Assembly: GCA_947095585.1 (NCBI GenBank)
Contig: OX352763.1
Span: 23,671,462-23,735,461, forward strand
Direction: 5' to 3'
DNA from: Nephrocerus scutellatus
Lineage: Eukaryota > Arthropoda > Insecta > Diptera > Pipunculidae
DNA length: 64,000 nt
Below are positions 56,022 to 64,000 of the stretch, one piece after another. The stretch's first letter is position 1. Every line of letters begins with the position of its first letter. The notes beneath the pieces were generated by a model. It was not told the DNA's origin, made no database searches, and was given only the letters and a program-made list of their open reading frames with translations. The position numbers were made by a program, and so were the translations under genes.

Positions 56022-56472
56022 TTGGTGCCGTGGCTCAGTGGAAGTTCGCATGGCTACTGAGCAGGTGTTCGTTTTTCGAATCCCAGTAACACCAACAGTA
56101 TTTTTCACGGTACTTCACCTCTCGCGAATGGGTGACAAACGTTCCGAGAGTAATAACTGGTTACGGAGAGCTTCTCAATGTTAGTCCTCAATGTAGGTCC
56201 CTTCTATTTGTGTCCAAAAAATATAGGCCTTGGACCGCAACTGTCTCCAAAGATAACCGGGCGACTAGAGTGTCCTAGTAACACCAACAGTATTTTTCAC
56301 GGTGCTTTACCTCTCGCGAATGGGTGACAAACGTTCCGAGAGTAATAACTTGTCACGGAGAGCTTCTCAATGTTAGTCCCCAATGTAGGTCCCTTCTATT
56401 TGTGTCCAAAAAATATAGGCCTTGGACCGCAACTGTCTCCAAAGATAACCGGGCGACTAGAGTGTCCTAGTA
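56022..56472 (+). mobile_element. tRNA-Lys-derived SINE, copy 4, with body tandemly duplicated
   Basis: The head ttggtgccgtggctcagtgg contains a perfect A box (tggctcagtgg, 56031-56041) and a B-box-like ttttcgaatccc (56073-56084). The body from agtaacaccaacag is present twice in tandem (56085-56276, 56277-56468; period 192) with only a few differences. acaaaag occurs just left (56015-56021) and just right (56479-56485), a weak target-site duplication candidate. Confidence 0.85.
56085..56468. repeat. 192-bp tandem duplication within SINE copy 4
   Basis: Both units run from agtaacaccaacagtatttt through aggccttggaccgcaactgt to gactagagtgtcct. The junction lacks a second tRNA head, so this is a local duplication and not two SINE insertions. 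Confidence 0.9.
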
Positions 56473-58079
56473 AGCCGCACAAAAGAACTGCCGTACAAGA
56501 AGCAAAAAGGCGTCTCCTGAAACCTATCGTACTAAAAATTTATTACAAAAACTGATATAAATTTTGCATCAAGCCTCCTTGTACAGTAATCGCAACCGAT
56601 AACCATCGATAATTTTACTTGTAATATATTCCCTATTAGAGTTGTTATTGTTTGTTAGTTTTCTTTTGCATGTAAGTACGCAGAGTTGATTGCAATTTTG
56701 CTGCTTAGCATCATCGGAACATATTTCACGCTGCCAAGATATGTAATATTTTCGTCTGGGACACTAATAGCTTTTCTCGTATGAAATGTGACCTAAGACT
56801 TCACTCTCGGAATTTTATTGCGATCTTCTGTTTCACAATTGCACAGAATTGCTATAAAAATTAAAAAGTAGTTTGAGACGAAAAATATTGCATTGAAACT
56901 TTAGCAATAAAAGGAAAATACAACTCTCCTAATAGCTTCGATATGGACTTTTGCCAATTTTCGGTTTACAACATATGTACATTCATTATAATATACATAT
57001 GTTTTTCGTTCACACAAACAAAAAATGGGCTTTTTAAAAACCAAATAAATTAATGGGATTTATAGCCTTTATCCAGAATTCCATTCAGGGTATAGATTTA
57101 TTTATTTATTTGTTAAAGTGTCGGAAGCTGAGAAGTAAATATTTCTGTCCCCATCGGTGACTATAGTGTAAGCCCAAGGACAAGGACCCAAATCAAATGC
57201 GTATAAAGTTTTCGATAAAGGCAGGGATGCGATCGTCCTTGAAATGTAACTTTTATTTTTTATAGTTTTTAGCCATTGGCATTCCGCAACAATCTCTTAC
57301 TTACTTGCTTACTAACTAAGACAGTCATCTAGCTTTTCTTCACCTACACCAGCAGTCAAGTGATGTTCTTTATAGCGATCAGACTGATGTGATTAATTGC
57401 AGAAATGTTATCCGCCGATCCCAAAAAGCAAACATTTTCTACGATTTTGTGCATTCATTGCATGGCCACACAGACAGGCACAGGGCGCACCTAATTTCCG
57501 GCTTCCGATAGGCAACCTCATTCGGTTGTCTATGTACGAGTATACCTATGGGCTATGTCCCACAAAGTAGCCCACGTACGATTGACGTTTCGATTAAAAT
57601 CGGATTACAAATGTTCGATTAAAAAACAGCGGAAATGTGTAGTTTTGAAATTATAACTCTTTATTGCACTAGTACCAGGTTCTGGGGAAATGCTGGCACA
57701 ATGCAAAGTGCAGTGTACAAAACTTTCATTTTAATATTGGTTTTGGTAGCCCTTGGTACACACTTTCAGCTAGGAAAAGTGTAACGTCTACTAGTCATTT
57801 GTAGTTGTTTGCTGTGGGTTTAATTCACCTTTAAGTTGAGGAGAGGTCTTTCGAAAAGCTGTCCCAAATATATTCGTTGAACATCCATCTTGATTGTAGA
57901 ACAAATTCTTCGGCGGGTATTTGTATACCAATCAACTAATAGAGGTCTATTTTGTTCGGTAAGTTTGGGAGGACTTTGTGATTAGTTTGGAGTAGCATTT
58001 GATCATAATTTAATTTTTAGCTTATTATCCAATTGCCACCTACTGTGGATCATCTTTCTTTGCATCAAACAAACTAAAA
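56473..58079. other. Unassigned AT-rich stretch
   Basis: No gene or repeat that I can define. Confidence 0.35.
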
Positions 58080-59970
58080 ATGCAGTTGGATGACTCCGCT
58101 CAAGTCCGTTTAGGTCATTATATTCCTACCTCGCTTTTAATAACGTCAAAACATCTGCGATCACAGATTCACTGACGGCTTTGAAGGTAGACGACTCACT
58201 TGGCGAACTGATTACTTTCTACTCTCAAGTCGGATTGTTAGCTCAAAACTGGGTGTACCGTCAGCAGAAGAACCCCGCAAGGTGAAGTCCTGTCTCCTCT
58301 TCTATGGAACTTAGTGGTGAATGAGCTGCTTGTATGCCTGAGAAGGGATGACTGCCGAGCATTCACTTATGCGGATGACGTTGCTTTTGCTGTCTCAGGA
58401 TGTAAAATGTTCTCAACAAGCTAATAAATTGGGCAGATCGCTGCGGTTTAGGAGTAAGCCCACACATAACTGAACTGGTCCTTTTTACCAGGAGATACAA
58501 AATCCTACATGGTGACCCTCCTTCTATTAAAGGTACAAGCTTACCATTCTTCTAAAAAGCCTAGTATTTCGGTCTTATTTTGGATAGGAAGCTAACCTGG
58601 AAACCTAACATTCAAGAATGAGTTCGAAAAGCCACAGTGGCACTCTTCTGATGTAAAAAAGCCATTGGTAGCAGATGGGGTCTTTAACCCCATAAACTCA
58701 TAGTAAGACCTGCTCTTATATACGGTGTGACTGTCTAAACTGACTGCCTTAAATAAGAAAGAAAATCTAGATAAATTAAGCAAAGTCCAAAGACCAGCTA
58801 GTCTATGTATGCACTTCGTACAACCCCCTCCGCCGCACTGGACATTTGTTTGACCTTACAACTCTCGACATTTTTAGCAGGCAATTAGCTACTAGCTCGG
58901 CTATTCGCCTCAAGGCTATCTCCCAGTGGACTAGAAATGAAATCGGCCACTCATCTATCCTGAATTAAGTCTGGGATCCTGACAACATAGACTACACCAC
59001 TCCACAGCTCCATTTCAATAAAAACTATCAGCTCGCTTTCCCCTCCAGATCATTCTGGGAGGAAGGCGTTTACCTGGAATATGAACAAATTCATTTTTAC
59101 ACAGACGGGTCTAAGACTAAAGACGAAGTTGGTGGAGGTGTTTTCTCAGCTAAATCTTAGCCTCTCTTTCCGTCTTCCTAATCGCTGTAGTGTTTTCCAG
59201 GCTGAAATTATGGCGATCAGTGAAGCCTCATCTTGGCTGAAGAGTATCGTCATATCCGCTAAGGATATCCGTATATTCTCGGATAGCGAAGCCGCGCTGA
59301 AATCCCTGGAATCAATCTCTACAAATTCAATGTTAGCCCTTGACTGCCGATCATCTCTTAGGGAGATGGCGGAGCAGTTTAATATCAACCTGTGTTGGGT
59401 GCTGGGGCATAGAGACATTCCTGTATGGCTGACGAACTCGCCAAACAAGGAAATACACTCCCCTCTTACCTAATGATGGTTTTCTAGGCATACCAATCGC
59501 TTCATGCAAACTCATGTTAAAGCGGGATGGTGTTGATAAAACTAATCGTAGGCATAGCGACAAAGGAGATCTGGTCGAAGCTGTATCCGAAACGCTCCAA
59601 GTGTTTGATCCCTCGAAAAAGATCGCACATCGGTGCTATTGTAGGTGTCATTACGGGACACTGTCTCATAGGAAGCATGCAGCAAGACTCGGAGTCTCCT
59701 CGAATGACTTCTGCAGAAACTGCATGGATGAGGAGGAGGAGGAGACAATTATCCATCTTCGCTGTACTTGTCCAGCGCTCTCCCAGAAACGAAAACTCCA
59801 TATGGTAGCTTTCTTCTACAACGACACTAATGATATCTGCTGACTGATATCAGCAGTCTCCTTCGCTTAATACGAAGCTATAAGTGGTTCAACGAGTAGG
59901 TGGAGGGAAAATTTCCTGATCCAATGGACTACTGCTGGTCTAATTGTGTTGGTTTCACTGACAGCCATCT
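58080..59970 (+). mobile_element. Family F R1/LOA-like LINE with RNase H
   Basis: RT in broken frames: FNNVKTSAITDSLTALKV (about 58138), VLSPLLWNLVVNELLVCLRR (about 58285-58345), FTYADDVAFAVSG (about 58360), NWADRCGLGVSP, LDRKLTWKPNIQE (about 58580). RNase H then follows with all key positions visible across two frames: FYTDGSK (first Asp, about 59095), VFQAEIMAI (Glu, about 59200), IFSDSEAAL (Asp, about 59275), WVLGHRDIPV (His, about 59396). The C-terminal knuckle CRNCMDEEEEETIIHLRCTC is at 59713-59772. No endonuclease or ORF1. Stops in RT make it inactive, though RNase H is well preserved. Confidence 0.85.
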
Positions 59971-61359
59971 TAACCTTACCTACCACCCGGTGGCTTTAAA
60001 ATTACCCCGTTTATATTACTGGATCTTCGTCATACAGCCGTAGAACATTTTCTGGCCATATATCATGTTGGCAGCTACTTATATAGTATTTGTGAATATA
60101 TTGTCAGCTGAACTTTGTTCAAAGATCAAGAAGTTGCAACAGTACTGTGTTAATCTTACGCTAGAAAACTACTGTTGCTGACAAAAAAAAATATCCAAAC
60201 TTTTGTAGTTAACTTGGAATAGCAAACAGATTCACTTTCTAATTGCGAGCAGTTGTAATAGCTTTGCTCAAGAAAGAGCCTCTTTCTTTAATAGAATTGT
60301 TTACCGAAATGATCCGTTATATCGACGCTTTTTACTGTCAAACTGAAAAATTACATTTGACGAATAATCCAAAGAGTGGCTTATATTTGAATATTCCATC
60401 GCTGCACATCGCAATCTCCAAATTTCCAAACAAAAGAGTCGCGGTGAAAACCTAATTCGCTAATAATGGTGCGATGATGACCAATGCAATTAAACTGTGG
60501 CTATAAAAGATCAGATGTGATTTGGTGAAAGTTGAAGTAGGAACAACAGCAATCCATAACTCCACTTAATCAATCTGCATTCATTTCCAATCTGTGAGTT
60601 TTTTAGCTTTTTAGCAATTTGTGGCAAAACGCCAAAGCGAGTATTTGCACAAAAAAAAAGAGAAATCCGATATGAGGAGCGAGCGAGCTGTAAGCCGAAC
60701 TTGTGGGAAGAAACCAAACCCAAGTGGAGTGCCGCCATCGTGCAGTTAGTCAAGCGAATAGCCGGCAATTGGCTTTGCGGCTTAGTGTCAAGGTAGGTAG
60801 TGTGCGTTATACCGACTTGACATTGCCGCCGCTTTGACTTCGATGAGGTTCATGAACGCGGCTTATAATCTAATGGCGAACTCTTGAAGTATGACGGTGA
60901 TATTGTGCAGCTTTATGCTTTTCTTTCGTGATGGTACCTCCGAATTATGAATTGCCAACACAAGACCCAGTTTCCTTGGAATTATTTATTGCCTTATCTA
61001 TAATTTTTCATAGAATTAGCAAGAAGATGCTGAATCCCCTGAAGAACTCCTAATAAATAAGTTGAAGGGTGAGAATGCCGGATGGCGCAGAGGTTCACAC
61101 CATTTTTTTTGTTTTTATTTTCTTTTTCTATACGCTCTTTAGAGAGCGGTCATTGTCTTGGAGTGGTTGTAAAAATTCCTGAAATTGGCTTAACAGGATT
61201 TGTGTTTCGATGGAATTTAATGTTTTTCAATCTTATGTTTTAGTGCGTGTCAAAAAAAATTAAAGTATTGATATTACACAGAAGAGCTAGAAAATTATGG
61301 TAATATTCGGCTATTACTTGGCCGAACCCGAAAAAAGCAATAACAAAAAAATGTACTCA
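59971..61359. other. Unassigned stretch
   Basis: No gene recognised. The + strand ORF 60243-60455 and - strand ORF 60511-60768 show no motif. Confidence 0.35.
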
Positions 61360-62150
61360 ACATGTAAAATTACAGTGGCCCGCGGACTTTTTTGTGTCTC
61401 GGCTACGGGAGTCGATAGAGATGGTAGTTAGTACACCATCACCTTCCTCCCGGCAGCCGATCACTTTCCAACATTCTGTGTGGATCCCCTCATTCTGCGC
61501 TCCGATCAGTGAAATTGATTTTTCCATTCCGTGCCGATTGCTTAGTGGGGGTAACACCGAGTTTGGGTATATCATCCCCGTCCATCGCCACTAGCTGCGG
61601 ACCTTTCAATGTGGATAGGATCGATGCGTGTGCCTTTAGCCAAGCGGCTGTATCCCCGTCGCAGCATCAACCAGGGTCGGAAGTGGACGCCGTCAAAGCC
61701 AATTTTGACCTTCCAGCCCAGCCCAGGATAGCCTCCAGGTTCGATAGCTGCTCTTGGGTTAGGATCTCCTCGGAATCATGGTCCGCGAAGATAGCCACCT
61801 TAATCTACTTGGCTGCATCAGCATAACTTTGACGCGAACCCTTGCTACTTTTTGGGGGAGCACCGGTCTGCTGCCCAGCGCCCTCCTTCAGCCTCTATTC
61901 CTCCCTGTGCGGCGGTGTCAGAACAGACGGTCCCCTCTTAGTACATTGGGAGTTTTCAACAGGAGATCTTTACCCTACTGCGTTCTTCCTTTCATCTACC
62001 TCCCTTCTCGCTTGTGCGGGCTGTTTTCCCGGCTTCAGGAGGCGGAGGTAGAGTATTATCCCAGCTCCAGTGAAACTCCTCCGCAGAGGATTGTCCGTGC
62101 CGCCCGGCTGTCCCTTTGGTTTTTATGTTTTGAGGGCATCATTTGATTTC
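61360..62150 (-). mobile_element. LINE ORF1-like protein with DUF4780-like domain, broken
   Basis: On the - strand, in broken frames: EEFHWSWDNTLPPPPEAGK (about 62020-62075), YADAAK then IKVAIFADHDSEEILTQEQL, SNLEAIL (about 61745-61830), DTAAWLKAHASILSTLKGPQ, LVAMDGDDIPKLGV (about 61555-61655), and LIGAQNEGIHTECWKVIGCR with EGDGVLTTISIDSRS (about 61395-61500). This order matches insect DUF4780-type domains found in retroelement ORF1/gag-like proteins. The compact, GC-richer composition differs from the surroundings. I infer it is the 5' part of an R1/LOA or Jockey-like LINE whose pol is not adjacent. Confidence 0.55.
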
Positions 62151-62830
62151 TCTACGGAGATAAGTTTCGGTGGACCGGTTTTCGCAGAGAGTTTCCCTTT
62201 CGAAAGATGCAGCTCATGATGCCTACTGGTGGCGGGCTTAAAGTCAGGCTTGCAGGACTGCTGTCCCGGCTTCACCCGAGTTAAAGTTGCCCCTCATCGC
62301 CCGTCATTGGTCATTGGGGCTTGAAGCCAAGAACTCTGGCAGACTTCGTTGTGCAGAATTTTCTCCACTTAATCCGTTGCCTTTGACGCGAGCATGCCCT
62401 GCGCTAATTTACATATTTTTTTTAAGTTCTCCATATATAATCCCACGAGTAATGAGGAAACATAAAGCCTCCAGCCCAGAGCCTCTTGCACTCGTGGGCC
62501 TATTTACACGTGGAGGTCGTCTGGTATCCACGGCTTTGAGATAGCACGGTTAACCCCGGATACCAACCAGTCCACTGGGCACGGATCACTTGACACCACT
62601 GGATAAGGGGTTCGGTAGTTCTTAGTTCTTTACTCCTCAACTCTGTTTGCAAGGAATGCCCCAGCATACAGGATGACTCTTTGCAACTTAAGCCCCTATG
62701 CCAACGCCAACCCAACGCCAACGCCAAGGCCCCTACCATAGTGGGGGAATATAGGAATATACCCCCTTTTTCCTCATAACATATCCACCTTATATCAAGG
62801 TCTATACATTCGCTCATGTTTATAAAGTCA
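62151..62830 (-). mobile_element. Probable 5' UTR region of the same LINE
   Basis: GC-richer sequence directly upstream (on the - strand) of the ORF1-like frames. A short (gccaac)n-type repeat lies at about 62699-62730 (gccaacgccaacccaacgcc). No long frame is identifiable. Assignment is by position and composition only. Confidence 0.35.
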
Positions 62831-63379
62831 GCTTGTGTTCATTGAAATTTTTTATTCAATTTGTGCCATAGCAAAGTTTATCCCGAAATCGAATAAACCA
62901 TAGTCACATGCTGCCCACGATTCACGACGGTCTATTTCTTGGAATCTGGCAGAATGAAATCACGCTTTACTGTATATACAAATGAGTATCGCATCATAGA
63001 TAGACATCGAACTTCAGTCATTCAGATCTATTATCTGTGTATGCACAGAGTGTTTCTATGTGTGTATGAACATGGATATGTAAATAGGGTAAAGGTGTTA
63101 TGTTATAGTGCCAAGCCGAAAGCTTTAATCAGATTACTTATGACAGAGTGTTCGTATCAAATAAAAGTGGAACTTGAAATTTTACCTGGAAACCAATTTC
63201 AGTTTCGCAGCAGGAGAAGGAGACTGTGAATGCGGAACTTGGTCGTTATTTTCTAATTCGTAGTTTTTTTTGTGAATAGATTTCTTAAAAACGTTTACTG
63301 ATATATATACTCGCACCTATATTCGTAGATACGAATTAACGCATGAGAAATGGGAAAGGAAACATTTCTGTGTGGCTGT
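62831..63379. other. Unassigned stretch
   Basis: The + strand ORF 62939-63229 (96 codons, ending RSRRRRL) matches nothing I know. No other feature seen. Confidence 0.3.
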
Positions 63380-63567
63380 GTGTGCGACGTTAGTGTGTTG
63401 GACTACTAAGCGGAAGGTTCGAAGGTTCCTGAAAAATTCCGAAAAGCGTTTTCACAGTCAAGCCTCTCGCGATTGTCTGAAAAACTTTCGATAGTAATAA
63501 CTATGATGAAAAGCTTCTTAATTCGCTTTTCTTATATGGCTTTAATTGTAGGTCTTTTCCACTTGTG
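63380..63567 (+). mobile_element. tRNA-Lys-derived SINE, copy 5 (diverged, 3'-truncated)
   Basis: A decayed head with a B-box-like ggttcgaaggtt (63416-63427), then cctctcgcga (63464), gatagtaataactatgatga, aaagcttcttaattcgcttt and taattgtaggtcttttccac follow the SINE order. It ends at cttgtgtc, where family A begins without a gap. Confidence 0.6.
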
Positions 63568-64000
63568 TCTATGGAGCTGCACCAAATGACAACAAATATG
63601 GAAAGGGAGGCAAATGTTGCGGGTTTGAAGATTAATAGCAAAATCATTAACCTCGGCACTAACTCAGTAACTCAAGTTAACATTGATGGACAATCGGTAG
63701 AGAGAGTAGAGAGTTTCCAATATCGTGGGAGTATTGTCTCGACCGAAGGTGGAACCGAACAGGAAATTGTCAGCCAAATCGGCAAAGCCAAATCCGTGTT
63801 TGGAATGATGTCCATGATATGGCGAAGCAATGCGATCAGCTTAAACACCAAGCTGCGACTGTTTCATTCAAATGTTGAATCTGTGCTGTTTTATTGGTAC
63901 AGCACTTGGAATTGGAAGGTTACCGCTACAATCACAAAATGATTACAAACGTTCGTAAATAGTTGCCTACGGAACATCTTAAGGGTTTTCTGATCTAAAC
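63568..64000 (+). mobile_element. Family A LINE fragment, running off the window
   Basis: The open frame 63565-63942 gives MELHQMTTNMEREANVAGLK, INLGTNSVTQVNIDGQSVER, FQYRGSIVSTEGGTEQEIVS, SLNTKLRLFHSNVESVLFY. The last bases (ttacaaacgttcgtaaatag) continue the same match. It is collinear and highly similar to 3490-3920 on the opposite strand but lacks the 19-bp duplication found there. Confidence 0.85.

Noticed and set aside
59146..59563. - strand ORFs of 70-100 codons
   Set aside because: They are antisense shadows of the family F RNase H domain.

Overview
The window reads as nuclear DNA of an insect, most likely a higher fly (possibly a tephritid fruit fly). The reasons are AT-rich intergenic DNA, a canonical 5' splice site behind a eukaryotic tRNA dimethylallyltransferase first exon, AATAAA signals, and dense remnants of insect-type LINEs, mariner/Tc1 elements and a Gypsy element. 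The order is inferred from style, not from a search.

Only two host genes are well supported. A single-exon gene at 2590-3153 (+) encodes an unrecognised, very hydrophobic 187-residue protein. The first coding exon of a tRNA dimethylallyltransferase (TRIT1/MiaA family) lies at 8783-8911 on the - strand, with no later exon recognised to its left. The 187-aa gene may therefore sit antisense inside a very long TRIT1 intron 1. A short - strand ORF at 12270-12491 with a hydrophobic start is a weak third candidate.

The rest is mostly a nest of broken transposable elements. I use working labels. Family A: RTE-like LINE with endonuclease, RT and an RGRP-type C-terminus (3300-4238 -, 27306-28690 +, 35360-36410 +, 50640-50845 +, 63568-64000 +, and a related subfamily at 23434-24782 -). 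Family B: a second endonuclease-RT LINE ending in (ATG)n (main copy 17998-20352 +; many pieces elsewhere). Family E: CR1/Jockey-like (44150-45750 + and several 3' ends). Family F: R1/LOA-like with RNase H and a C-terminal zinc knuckle (51435-53300 +, 58080-59970 +, 48180-49600 +, and fragments). There are also Jockey-like pieces (32956-33910 +, 39400-40005 +), a DUF4780-like ORF1 (61360-62150 -), a Gypsy element (22770-25260 +) split by a family A insertion, three mariner/Tc1-type remnants, and two elements with long inverted termini (11605-12004, 13379-13785).

The most interesting observations are: a tRNA-Lys-derived SINE family with five copies, two of them with clear target-site duplications; a two-copy repeat with two conserved hairpins (29285-29690, 55325-55735); a 150-bp satellite with palindromic CACGTG sites (6650-7225); the clean LINE-into-Gypsy insertion; and repeated tandem duplications with periods of 145-192 bp. 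No bacterial-type operon, CRISPR array, rRNA or intact tRNA gene is visible, and no intact autonomous transposon was found.
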